NCBI GenBank assembly: GCA_016286055.1 | Contig: JAEERW010000007.1 | Location: 221,766-255,542, forward strand | Length of the DNA stretch: 33,777 nucleotides | From: Bacteroidales bacterium | GTDB taxonomy: Bacteria; Bacteroidota; Bacteroidia; Bacteroidales; UBA3824 | Direction of reading: 5' to 3' | In this document: positions 9,391 to 17,702 of the stretch, in pieces | Layout: every line of letters starts with the position of its first letter | How positions within the stretch are numbered: the stretch's first letter is position 1 | Made by a program: the position numbers and the translations under genes | Notes under the pieces: generated by a model | The model's input: only the letters and a program-made list of their open reading frames with translations | Told to the model about the DNA's origin: nothing | The model's database searches: none

Positions 9391-9450
9391 AAAAAATGGA
9401 GTACAACTTCCGATTTTATCGCAAAAAATGGAGTATCACTTCCGATTTTA
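9391..9450. repeat. Two tandem 32-bp-period units upstream of the second ATPase
   Basis: A 28-nt block at 9391-9418 is repeated at 9423-9450 with two mismatches, a period of exactly 32 bp. Each block runs from AAAAAATGGAGTA to ACTTCCGATTTTA and is an imperfect inverted repeat (AAAATGGAGT against ACTTCCGATTTT). A partial third block may start near 9458 (AAAAATGGTTTTA). The sequence is unrelated to the array at 3947-4042. Confidence 0.85.
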
Positions 9451-9528
9451 ACCAAACAAAAATGGTTTTAACATTCTTTAATTACCTTTTAAACCTCTTA
9501 ACAATAATAAGTTGTTTCTTTGCACCGT

Positions 9529-9618
9529 AATAAATCAGAAAAAAAAATTGTCTTTTTCATAAATACAGAGTTTAATAGTAACAACCAAAAGGGAGGCGCG
9601 CTGAGGCCTCCTTTTTTT
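9529..9618 (+). ncRNA. Candidate small RNA A
   Basis: Part of the 604-nt gene-free stretch 9332-9935. A -7-like box TTTCTTTG (9515-9522), without a convincing -33 box, predicts a start near 9529. The transcript would carry TTGTCTTTTTCATAA (9548-9562) and TAGTAACAAC (9576-9585) and end at the terminator 9587-9618. No ORF with coding character is present. The same two words in the same order occur in candidate B. I do not recognise the family. Confidence 0.5.
9587..9618 (+). terminator. Terminator of small RNA A
   Basis: GGAGGC (9592-9597), 8-nt loop, GCCTCC (9606-9611), flanked by A-rich and T-rich tracts, with a run of seven T after the stem. Confidence 0.8.
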
Positions 9619-9759
9619 GTTTTAAGTGTAGTTTTAACAATAAATCCAACTTATTTTTACAAAACGGTATAAATCAGCACTTCCACAGCCTCAATTTTTA
9701 ACGAAAATTCTTACTTTGTTTAATATCCATATAAAATAACCGCCATATCTTTGCAATCG

Positions 9760-9875
9760 GAAAAAGCGATGAGATATCGACTTTTTCAGAGTAAATAATT
9801 GTCTTTTCATAATATTAGGTTTAGGTTAAAAATTAGTAGCAACAATGGCAGGGAAACCTGCTTTTGTTGTTTTTA
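9760..9875 (+). ncRNA. Candidate small RNA B
   Basis: A perfect -7 box TATCTTTG (9746-9753), lacking a well-spaced -33, predicts a start near 9760. Exactly there begins an 11-bp hairpin: GAAAAAGCGAT (9760-9770), loop GAGAT, ATCGACTTTTTC (9776-9787) with one bulged base. A single-stranded section follows with TTGTCTTTTCATAA (9799-9812) and TAGTAGCAAC (9834-9843), then a terminator. The terminator ends before the promoter of the next gene (9886-9917), so this is not that gene's leader. The family is not recognised. Confidence 0.55.
9840..9875 (+). terminator. Terminator of small RNA B
   Basis: Stem GCAGG/CCTGC (9848-9852/9857-9861) with a GAAA tetraloop, extended by CAACAA/TTGTTG (9840-9845/9864-9869) across a 2x2 internal loop, then a T run. 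Confidence 0.85.
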
Positions 9876-9885
9876 TGGGTATAGG

Positions 9886-9917
9886 TTTGACAAGTTGACC
9901 AAAAAAAATTATCTTTG
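9886..9917 (+). promoter_or_regulatory. Bacteroidetes promoter of the GNAT-like/upp/rsgA operon
   Basis: TTTG (9886-9889), exactly 20 nt, TATCTTTG (9910-9917), a full consensus match. The predicted start near 9924 is 12 nt before the ATG. Confidence 0.8.
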
Positions 9918-9935
9918 TAGCCAAAACCAATCACG

Positions 9936-10814
9936 ATGGATTCCGAAATAATGCTTGTAAAAAACGAGGACATTGACCGCAAGCGATGGGACAGCGCCGT
10001 GTCGCAAACGCCTTATTGCTCGCTGTTTGGATATTCGTGGTATCTCGACAACGTTTGCACCACTTGGGACGCGCTCATTACCCAAAACTACCGCCGCATT
10101 ATGCCCATACCAGTGTTTGAAGGGCAGCACCAGCAAATGCAGCAATACCTTCTGTGGTCGGGAATCTATGGCAGCGAAATCACCACAAGTGCAATTGCCG
10201 AGGAGTTTATCAACCACATACCCGAAAACTACAACGGGCTTTACCTCAATTTCAACAAACTCTGCGACATATCTAACGTAGAAAACGGACTTATCCATCA
10301 CGAAAAAGTTTATCAAATCGACCTCTTGCAGCCTTACCGCAATAGAAGGTTTCAAACGCCCGCCACATCCAACAAAAAATACTCGGTAGACGCAAAACAA
10401 TGCGTGTCGTTCTTTTTGGTAAACAACTACAAAACCGAAAGCATACTTTATTTCCAACTTTTAAAAGAAGTAAAGCAGCGCGGACACTGCCTGATTTTTG
10501 CCCTTGCCAACACCGACAAAATAATTCTCGGATGCGCAGTGGTATTTATCTCACAAACAGAGATTTACCTAACCGACATCAGCATCAACAAAAACCAAAA
10601 AGACTACAAAGCCATCAAAAACGAACTTTTGGATACTATTATCAGTTACTTTTCGGGCAAAAACTTCACTCTTTATATTAAGACCAACAAACGGGGCGTG
10701 TACGACAGTTTCGACACCGAAACACTCGAACTTTTCGACGCCGTGCCATACCCACACATTTATTATATAAGAAACAATATTTCGAAACTATTTAATTTTT
10801 TTAATTTTAAATAA
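9936..10814 (+). CDS. GNAT/FemAB-like acyltransferase-fold protein, conserved in Bacteroidetes
   Basis: 292 aa, no signal peptide or membrane segment. The N-terminal part (KRWDSAVSQTPYCSLFGYSW, then YLDNVCTTWDAL) matches a pattern of Bacteroidetes-conserved proteins usually assigned to the acyl-CoA N-acyltransferase (GNAT/FemAB) superfamily. The C-terminal half, with ILGCAVVFISQTEIYLTDIS, fits a GNAT core (strand, bulge, helix). The catalytic function and substrate are unknown. It is the first gene of an operon behind a consensus promoter and is followed 2 nt later by upp. Confidence 0.6.
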   Translation: MDSEIMLVKNEDIDRKRWDSAVSQTPYCSLFGYSWYLDNVCTTWDALITQNYRRIMPIPVFEGQHQQMQQYLLWSGIYGSEITTSAIAEEFINHIPENYNGLYLNFNKLCDISNVENGLIHHEKVYQIDLLQPYRNRRFQTPATSNKKYSVDAKQCVSFFLVNNYKTESILYFQLLKEVKQRGHCLIFALANTDKIILGCAVVFISQTEIYLTDISINKNQKDYKAIKNELLDTIISYFSGKNFTLYIKTNKRGVYDSFDTETLELFDAVPYPHIYYIRNNISKLFNFFNFK

Positions 10815-10816
10815 CT

Positions 10817-11467
10817 ATGATACACACACTTACACAATATCCGTCGCCAGCCGACCTCTACATTGCCCAAATGCGCGACATCAATGTGCAGAAAGACCCG
10901 CAGCGCTTTCGCAACAATATCAAGCGTCTTTCGCACCTGCTCGCTTTTGAAATTGGCAAAACCCTCGACTACAAACCCACCGAAGTTACCACTCCGCTCG
11001 GCACTGCAAAATGCCGCGAACTCAACGACAAAGTGGTGATTGCCTGCATTTTTCGCGCAGCACTGCCTATGCACGAGGGATTTTTAGACGTGTTTGACTA
11101 TGCCGAAAGTTCATTTCTTGCCGAATACCGATCTTACAACTCAGACGGAGGTTTCGACATCAAATCAGGTTATGTGGCATCGCCCCGCTTAGACGGAAAA
11201 ATCCTCATAATGGCAGACCCGATGTTGGCCACAGGCGCAAGCATTGTTACCGCTATGGACCTCATCAAAAACCTCGGAACGCCCAAGCACATACATTTTG
11301 CCTCTATAATTTCGAGCAAAAAAGGTATCGAAACCGTTGAAAACCTTGCAAAACCTTGCAGCAGCGATATTTGGACAATTGCCACCGACGATACTCTCAA
11401 CAGTCACGGCTACATTGTGCCCGGACTTGGCGATGCTGGCGACCTCTGTTTTGGCGAAAAACTTTAA
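10817..11467 (+). CDS. upp: Uracil phosphoribosyltransferase
   Basis: 216-aa cytoplasmic enzyme of pyrimidine salvage: uracil + PRPP to UMP + PPi. The PRPP loop MADPMLATGAS is at about residues 132-142. The family motifs IFRAALPMHEGF and the uracil-binding C-terminus YIVPGLGDAGDLCFGE are present at full length. The start is 2 nt after the upstream stop, so translation is probably coupled; rsgA follows after 6 nt. Confidence 0.95.
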   Translation: MIHTLTQYPSPADLYIAQMRDINVQKDPQRFRNNIKRLSHLLAFEIGKTLDYKPTEVTTPLGTAKCRELNDKVVIACIFRAALPMHEGFLDVFDYAESSFLAEYRSYNSDGGFDIKSGYVASPRLDGKILIMADPMLATGASIVTAMDLIKNLGTPKHIHFASIISSKKGIETVENLAKPCSSDIWTIATDDTLNSHGYIVPGLGDAGDLCFGEKL

Positions 11468-11473
11468 CCGTTT

Positions 11474-12409
11474 ATGACACAAGGCTTAGTAATAAAATCA
11501 ACCGGCAGCAACTATTTGGTAGAAATTAATAATCAGATAGTTAACTGCAAAATACGCGGCAAAATCCGTCTCAGCGGAATACGCACCACCAATCCCGTGG
11601 CTGTGGGCGACAATGTGAGCGTGGAACTCTCAAACGATACAGAAGGCGTTATTACAGAGATACTTCCGCGCAAAAACTATATTGTGCGAAAATCTATCAA
11701 CCTAAGCAAAGAGAGCCACATAATAGCCGCCAACCTCGATCAATGTATGCTTGTGGCAACGCTAATATTGCCCGAAACGCCGTTGGAATTTATCGACCGT
11801 TTTCTTGTGTCGGCAGAGGCTTACAAAGTGCCTGCAATTATAGTATTCAACAAATCAGACCTTTACGGCGATTTACAAGAAGTGCTAAAAGATACGATGG
11901 ATATTTACACAAAAATAGGCTACAATTGCATAGCGGTGTCGGCACAAACAGGCGAAAACGTTGACACACTGCGCACTATGCTCAAAGACAAAACCACATT
12001 GATTTCGGGCAACAGCGGCACAGGCAAAAGCACATTGATAAACCGCATAAACCCCGGTCTTGGATTGCGCACGGGCGATATTTCGATGTACAGCCTTCAA
12101 GGAAAACACACCACCACATTTGCCGAGATGTTTCACCTCGATTTTGGCGGCAACATTATCGACACCCCCGGCATTAAGGGTTTTGGAATGGTGGGAATGA
12201 CCCAGGAAGACATTTCGCACAATTTTCCCGAAATATTTGCCCAATTAGAAAACTGCAAATTTTACAACTGCACCCACACCCACGAACCCGGTTGCGCCGT
12301 TAAAAAGGCTGTGGAAGATGGCACAATACACCCCTCACGTTATCATAGTTACATAAGCATAATATCCGACGACGAAACCCAAAAATATAGAAAATCGAGC
12401 CGTGAATAA
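11474..12409 (+). CDS. rsgA: Ribosome small-subunit-dependent GTPase RsgA
   Basis: 311-aa GTPase that checks late 30S subunit maturation. Domains in order: N-terminal OB-fold (about 1-75), a circularly permuted GTPase with G4 NKSD (near 126) before G1 GNSGTGKST (near 178-186) and G3 DTPG (near 229), then a zinc-binding tail CKFYNCTHTHEPGC (near 260). The permuted motif order is diagnostic. The last 8 nt overlap the start of the Wzi-like gene. Confidence 0.96.
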   Translation: MTQGLVIKSTGSNYLVEINNQIVNCKIRGKIRLSGIRTTNPVAVGDNVSVELSNDTEGVITEILPRKNYIVRKSINLSKESHIIAANLDQCMLVATLILPETPLEFIDRFLVSAEAYKVPAIIVFNKSDLYGDLQEVLKDTMDIYTKIGYNCIAVSAQTGENVDTLRTMLKDKTTLISGNSGTGKSTLINRINPGLGLRTGDISMYSLQGKHTTTFAEMFHLDFGGNIIDTPGIKGFGMVGMTQEDISHNFPEIFAQLENCKFYNCTHTHEPGCAVKKAVEDGTIHPSRYHSYISIISDDETQKYRKSSRE

Positions 12410-13841
12410 GTTTTTGAGACATATTGTTTTAATAATCATCATTGCAAGTTTTAGTTTAAACGGCAATGCGCAGAATTTGTTTAGATATCTTGATCAATTG
12501 TCTTCAAATAAAGGCTATTTCACTGTAAAGCCAGTTTTAGGAAACCAAAAAGTATTCTATTTTACTTGCGGAGTTGGTGATCCTGCTTATGACCACCCAG
12601 AAGAAGTTGATTTAGAAGCCCTTTACAGAGAAATTCACGACACCACAAAAATCCCGAAACGCAAAGTTGTTCTCGATTGGTGCAAAGACCATTTTTTTGA
12701 AACCAATTTTATAAGTATCGAAAAAAACGATTGTTGCATCAAAATCAACCCGCTTTTTATTTTTGAAGGCCGCAAAATGAAGGGCAACGACACCTTATCG
12801 CTATTCACCCGCAACACCCGAGGCATTGAGGCATTCGGCAAATTGGGCGGTCATATCGGTTATTACACATCGTTTTACGAAAACCAAGGCGGATTTTTCC
12901 CCTACGAAAAAGAGTACATTGATAAATACGACGTTATTCCCGGTCAAGGACACGGTAAGGAATTCAAAGACACTCAGTTAGATTGGGCTTGGGCAACAGG
13001 ACATCTCAACGTGCGTGTCAATTACAATTTAGAGTTAGTGCTTGGCTACGGCAAAAACTTTATCGGACACGGATACCGCTCAATAATACTCTCCGACCAA
13101 GCGTTCAACTATCCATATCTGCGCACGCAGTTGACCTTTTTTAATAATCGATTGTATTACAACTCAATTTGGGCGCAGACTCAGAGGTGGAACCACGATT
13201 CCGACTTTGTAAGCAACAACCATACATTCCACAATGCCTCCTACAATATTCTCGGGTGGAATCCACACGTGCTGCACGGGTTAAACATATCGCTAATAAA
13301 CGGAGTTACGTGGAAAAAGAGCCAACACAGCAACTTTTGGGCGGCAGATTTAAGAGTTTCGCCATTTGAATATTTAAACATCTATGCACAAGCACGTTAC
13401 AATAAAGACAATATCGATGACAACAAAGTTGGCTATCAGGTAGGATTTGAAATATTCGACGTTTTTGAGTTGAGTAAAATATATTATTTTAGGAATGTAC
13501 TAAAATGGCATATCCAAGCCGAATACAACAGCAATCCCTTAACGGGATTGAATCCTCTGCAAGACCAATGCTCTTTTAGCCATTACTCTGAGCCTCTGCA
13601 ATTTTCGTTAGAAAAAGAAAAACTATGGATTACCGACCTGACGCTTTACAATCGTTTTGAGGTGTCGTTAATGCACTCCGACTGCAACATCCGCAAATAC
13701 ACCGACATAAAACTCTCGCTCATAGCCAATCCCACCACCGGCTGGCGCATCTACGGCGGCGGCTACAAGCGCAACAACGAAAAGTACTTTTATGTTGGCA
13801 CAAGTATATGTCCGGAGAGGAGGTATGAGAGGGAGATGTAA
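12402..13841 (+). CDS. Outer-membrane beta-barrel protein, Wzi/RemB-like
   Basis: 479 aa with a signal peptide (MNKFLRHIVLIIIIASFSLN, cleaved near GNAQN). The body is rich in alternating aromatic and polar residues typical of beta-barrels, and has the segment VLGYGKNFIGHGYRSIILSD, which I associate with the capsule-assembly Wzi superfamily and the flavobacterial gliding protein RemB. In Wzi this family anchors capsule polysaccharide at the cell surface; here the role is inferred. It is the last gene of the 9936-13841 operon, overlapping rsgA by 8 nt. No terminator is visible before the convergent restriction gene that ends 4 nt away. Confidence 0.7.
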   Translation: MNKFLRHIVLIIIIASFSLNGNAQNLFRYLDQLSSNKGYFTVKPVLGNQKVFYFTCGVGDPAYDHPEEVDLEALYREIHDTTKIPKRKVVLDWCKDHFFETNFISIEKNDCCIKINPLFIFEGRKMKGNDTLSLFTRNTRGIEAFGKLGGHIGYYTSFYENQGGFFPYEKEYIDKYDVIPGQGHGKEFKDTQLDWAWATGHLNVRVNYNLELVLGYGKNFIGHGYRSIILSDQAFNYPYLRTQLTFFNNRLYYNSIWAQTQRWNHDSDFVSNNHTFHNASYNILGWNPHVLHGLNISLINGVTWKKSQHSNFWAADLRVSPFEYLNIYAQARYNKDNIDDNKVGYQVGFEIFDVFELSKIYYFRNVLKWHIQAEYNSNPLTGLNPLQDQCSFSHYSEPLQFSLEKEKLWITDLTLYNRFEVSLMHSDCNIRKYTDIKLSLIANPTTGWRIYGGGYKRNNEKYFYVGTSICPERRYEREM

Positions 13842-13845
13842 GGGG

Positions 13846-16218
13846 TTAACGTTTGCAATAATCCTTAAACTGTTCCCTTGTTAATGCCACACCAACCGCA
13901 GCATTGCGGTCCAAACCATAAACAAACGGTCGGGGCAAAGGTTTGTATTCTGATAGTTTTAAACAGATGCGGATGGGCTTTTCAAATCCTTTATACTGAG
14001 GTTCTTTGCCTGATTTGGGCAACGCGGCGAGTTGGGATTGCAACATCTCTTTCATATCAACGATTTTAACGGATTCCACACGGTAAAATCCTTTTACTTC
14101 GTGATTGGCAACAGGTGCAAAATATTTGATTTTTTGAAAGTTAACACCTGAAAGAAGTGTGTTGTATCCCGAAATAAATTCGTTTGCCTGACCATTGATA
14201 ATAAGTTGAGAGTCAGTATTAACCCGAGGGTCAATACTTGAAAGAAAATACGAACCCTTAATTACAGGCTCGTCGCTATATTCCAATCCCTTTTGCGGAA
14301 TTGAGGTTTGTAATAGAGTTTCATCGGCGTTGTCATCCTCCAACCATTGCTTAATCTGATTGTAAAGCACATCTTCTGATGATGCGGGGTCGAGGAGCAA
14401 ATCGTTGAAATCACCGTCTTGATTGTATAGAGAATACCAATGTCCGCCGGGTTTCAGCGGAAATGCACCAATATTCACCTCGTCAACACTGCGCTGATAG
14501 TACGAGCCTTGAAATTGTTGTTTCGACAGGTTGCCCGGATAAAGGACGTAACCGCCAATTACCTCGCGTTTTAGTTTATCGTCGTTGGATTTATTGTAAT
14601 AGATGGCGTCGCGGTAACGGTGCATTTGGTTGATGGCATCCACGGGCGGCACTTCAACACCATTAGAAGGGGGAATTGTGGTATCGCGAAGACGGTATTT
14701 GGCATCAAAAAGATATGTATATTGTATGCCGCCTTCGGTTTTGCAAAGGCGCAAGACAATGTCGGGACGCTGTTCGGTAGTTTTTGAAGTAGTGTCGGCA
14801 ATGTCGGTGTTAGGGCTTGCGGGCGATTCGTCGTGAACGTGCTCCTCGTTGTCGGTGGTGGCGTTGTACATCAGCGAAACCATTTGCAGTTCGGGACGGC
14901 TGTTGTCAAAAAATGTAATTTCCGACTTGCTGCCTTGCAAAAGTGTTTTCACAAAATCTCCTTCTGTTTTGCTGCCCTTGGATTTCATTGCCGCCTTGCC
15001 TCGCAAAATATGCTGAACAATGTTTTTCACCTTAATAAAGCACCATATTTCATAAAGTTCCGAAATATCCTTGACTTCGAGTTGCATTACGCCTTCCTGC
15101 AAGTCGTAGCCGCATTGAAGGATAATCCAATATTCGTAAACGTCGCGGTAGCCCGCAGCCTGTTTCATCACCAACGAATCCTGCGTAAAACCCTTAAACG
15201 TGCCAATGCCACGGAAAAAAGGGTCGTTGTTGAGGGCGTAAAGGCTGTCGTTCATTGTTCGTATCTGATTGAGGAGATCGATATTGTCGGCTTTCAAAAT
15301 TTTACGCACATTTTGATGCACTCGCTTAAATCTGTCATAAATATTTCGCAAGGCATATTTAAGAAAACGGTTTTCTACCGTGTCTTTGCTCAGAAACATC
15401 TCCTCCATACGGTAGAGATGCGACGGATTGTCTTTGAACTCCTCGTATTCGTTTTCTAAATCTGCCAGCATATAGGGCATACGCTCTGCGCGTTCGTAGC
15501 GGACGGTGGTTTGCAGGCGGCGTTTGGGATTGTTGATAATCTGACGTGCCGCATCAGTAATTTTATCAAAACAATCGCGGAATATCTGCCACCAAATCAA
15601 ATCGGGCGATTCGTGGTTGGAGGTGCGGAATGTCAAGTATGTTTGTTTTAGGAACGAATAACTCAACATCGCAAACTCCTCCTCAATGTCGCGGATTACG
15701 TTGCGCATATCGGTGCGGTAGTCCATCTTGTAACTCAAAACCTCGGTGGTAAAGGCAAGTGTTTCTTCTCGTCCGTTTTTTTCGTAAACAAGCCTGATGT
15801 CGGTGCGCCCAACTTGGTTTTTGAAATTGATAGTTCCAAAAATAATCGAATCTTCCGCCGCAACGTGTTGATTTCGTTCCTTGCCGATGGTAAGGCGCAA
15901 CAATCTGATGCTTGGGCTGTTAATATTGGCGTGGAGCGGATAGTCGGTATTTTCAAAGAAAAAAGCGTCCCAATCGGTAATGTCGTCCTCTAAAAGCCAA
16001 CCGTCGTTGTCGTCGGCAAACGAAGCACCTTTGCGAATCTGCACACCTTCCGACACCTGCCCATAAAAAGAACGCTTGCGGAGCAAAGTGTCGGGCTGTT
16101 GGCTGTCTATCAACAGATTGTCGGCACATTCTCTTATACGTTTGCCATAATTTGGGCAAGTGAAACACAATGTTACGTCCTCGTTGCGGACTTGAAGATG
16201 TTCTATCAAATTGCTCAT
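13846..16218 (-). CDS. DUF2357 nuclease subunit (McrC/LlaJI.R2-like)
   Basis: 790-aa partner of the McrB-like motor. It has a large N-terminal region rich in aromatic and charged residues, a helical middle, and near residue 500 the nuclease core DIVLRL...YLFDAKYRLRD, which fits the PD-(D/E)XK pattern (D, then DAK). This is the DUF2357-type nuclease found beside McrB-like ATPases, as in the LlaJI system. A C-terminal extension (about 560-790) has FVYGLDRNAAVGVALTREQF and may be a separate domain. It starts inside the stop of the McrB gene (ATGA overlap, 16215-16218), so expression is coupled. It probably cuts DNA translocated or remodelled by the motor. Confidence 0.85.
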   Translation of the reverse strand: MSNLIEHLQVRNEDVTLCFTCPNYGKRIRECADNLLIDSQQPDTLLRKRSFYGQVSEGVQIRKGASFADDNDGWLLEDDITDWDAFFFENTDYPLHANINSPSIRLLRLTIGKERNQHVAAEDSIIFGTINFKNQVGRTDIRLVYEKNGREETLAFTTEVLSYKMDYRTDMRNVIRDIEEEFAMLSYSFLKQTYLTFRTSNHESPDLIWWQIFRDCFDKITDAARQIINNPKRRLQTTVRYERAERMPYMLADLENEYEEFKDNPSHLYRMEEMFLSKDTVENRFLKYALRNIYDRFKRVHQNVRKILKADNIDLLNQIRTMNDSLYALNNDPFFRGIGTFKGFTQDSLVMKQAAGYRDVYEYWIILQCGYDLQEGVMQLEVKDISELYEIWCFIKVKNIVQHILRGKAAMKSKGSKTEGDFVKTLLQGSKSEITFFDNSRPELQMVSLMYNATTDNEEHVHDESPASPNTDIADTTSKTTEQRPDIVLRLCKTEGGIQYTYLFDAKYRLRDTTIPPSNGVEVPPVDAINQMHRYRDAIYYNKSNDDKLKREVIGGYVLYPGNLSKQQFQGSYYQRSVDEVNIGAFPLKPGGHWYSLYNQDGDFNDLLLDPASSEDVLYNQIKQWLEDDNADETLLQTSIPQKGLEYSDEPVIKGSYFLSSIDPRVNTDSQLIINGQANEFISGYNTLLSGVNFQKIKYFAPVANHEVKGFYRVESVKIVDMKEMLQSQLAALPKSGKEPQYKGFEKPIRICLKLSEYKPLPRPFVYGLDRNAAVGVALTREQFKDYCKR

Positions 16219-17702
16219 TTAGTCCAATACGACACAAACTGTTTGCTATTGAGTGTCTTTGACATTGAGTCAAGCACTTCGTAAGATTTTGGATAATCGG
16301 TACTGTTGATAACGCCTTTGAGATTTTCCAATAAATTGTCAATCGACCGTTTGTCACCCTCAATGCGCGACAGGATTTTCATCAATGTAAACTCGTCTAA
16401 GGCAGCGTTAGTGGCGGTTTCGGGATTGATGCTGTGCGCCGCACTCACATAGAGAAGTGCCTCGTTTGCAGCACGGTAGCCAAGTTTAAATGGAGTTTTA
16501 TCTAATATCGCATTGATGGATGTTAGGTAATTCTTCACGGCATCTGCATCGTTGTCTTTGGCCTCCAATCCGTTGATATGACGATTGATAATCAGTTGTT
16601 TAATACCTTCGTCCATTTCAGGAACGTTGTTTTCGCTCGTTCCGTTGAAATAACTTTCGTAATCCACATCGTCCATCACAATCGACATAGCGCGGTCCAA
16701 AACCTTTCGCGAAAACGAAAATGTGGTTTCGTCCATATTCACAGTGCCGAGGATTATGAGATTTTGAGGCAAAGTGAGGCCTTTGGTGCGAAATCGTTGC
16801 ACCAATTTGGTTTCCGGACTATTTGTCCCTACGTGTGCAGCATCCACTTTGCCCAAAAGATGATTAAGCATTTCGGTACAAACATCTTCGCCAAATTCAG
16901 CAAACGGTTTTATTATGGGGTCGGTTTCGTATTCGTTGTTTTCGATTGAGCGGCTTTCTATTGCGCTAAGGAACTCTGCAAAATACTGTTCAACAGGTGC
17001 GAGGTTCATCTCATCGAGACAAAGGAAGAACGGAGTTTCGGGATGTTTCCACGCCCTTGCCACAAATTCCACAAAAGGCGTAAATTCGTAATGCGCTCCG
17101 CCGATATTGCTCTTGTAGCCAACCACTTCCAAAGAGTTGTGCCAATTTGGCTTTACCTGTATCAACTCAAAATTTGCGGGCTTGTGAAGTTGCCATCTAT
17201 TGAATCCACCCTCCACGGATTTTGGGTCGTACATTTTTTGCAAATCCTCTGAAACAGAAGCCTGCGCAAGTTTTCTCACAATCCGACTCTTACCTGTGCC
17301 GGATATTCCGGCAAGAAGGATGAATGGCTTGGTGCGGATGGCGGTGAGGAGGGGGCGAAAGGTGTCGGGGATTACATTTATCTGAATGGGTTTAGAATAA
17401 TTATTTGAAAGCATTTTACGCATTTGAGCGTACAAATTATCACCCTTTTCAGTCAATGCCCAACCGTCATCTGTAACTTTGGCAAAGCCCAATTTCTCTA
17501 ACGTTTTATGCGCTTTCAGATTCCTTACTTTTTGAGAAAAATAAGTATCACTTCTGCCTGAAATGATATCAACATCTTCTCCGTCAGGTTGAAGCATTTC
17601 TGTCAATACAGAAATCAACTCAGTAGTGGACATCTCTCCTGAGTTTTTACCCAATGCAATTATCGCAGGGTAAACAAAATCGCTTTCAGAGTACTTAGAC
17701 AT
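16215..17702 (-). CDS. McrB-like AAA+ motor of a restriction system
   Basis: 495 aa. Residues 1-100 look like a winged-helix (Mrr-N-like) domain: FVYPAIIALGKNSGEMSTTE and GFAKVTDDGWALTEKGDNLY. The AAA+ core has Walker A GISGTGKS (132-139), Walker B FFLCLDEMN (Asp230, Glu231) and the McrB signature VNMDETTFSFSRKVLDRA (321-338, replacing MNTADRS of E. coli McrB). McrB proteins form GTP-dependent hexamers that recruit the nuclease subunit. It overlaps the methyltransferase by 8 nt and the DUF2357 gene by 4 nt. Whether it uses GTP or ATP cannot be told from sequence alone. Confidence 0.9.
   Translation of the reverse strand: MSKYSESDFVYPAIIALGKNSGEMSTTELISVLTEMLQPDGEDVDIISGRSDTYFSQKVRNLKAHKTLEKLGFAKVTDDGWALTEKGDNLYAQMRKMLSNNYSKPIQINVIPDTFRPLLTAIRTKPFILLAGISGTGKSRIVRKLAQASVSEDLQKMYDPKSVEGGFNRWQLHKPANFELIQVKPNWHNSLEVVGYKSNIGGAHYEFTPFVEFVARAWKHPETPFFLCLDEMNLAPVEQYFAEFLSAIESRSIENNEYETDPIIKPFAEFGEDVCTEMLNHLLGKVDAAHVGTNSPETKLVQRFRTKGLTLPQNLIILGTVNMDETTFSFSRKVLDRAMSIVMDDVDYESYFNGTSENNVPEMDEGIKQLIINRHINGLEAKDNDADAVKNYLTSINAILDKTPFKLGYRAANEALLYVSAAHSINPETATNAALDEFTLMKILSRIEGDKRSIDNLLENLKGVINSTDYPKSYEVLDSMSKTLNSKQFVSYWTK

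Noticed and set aside
14833-15459. A 208-codon ORF on the plus strand
   Set aside because: Antisense to the DUF2357 nuclease gene; no motif, no promoter.
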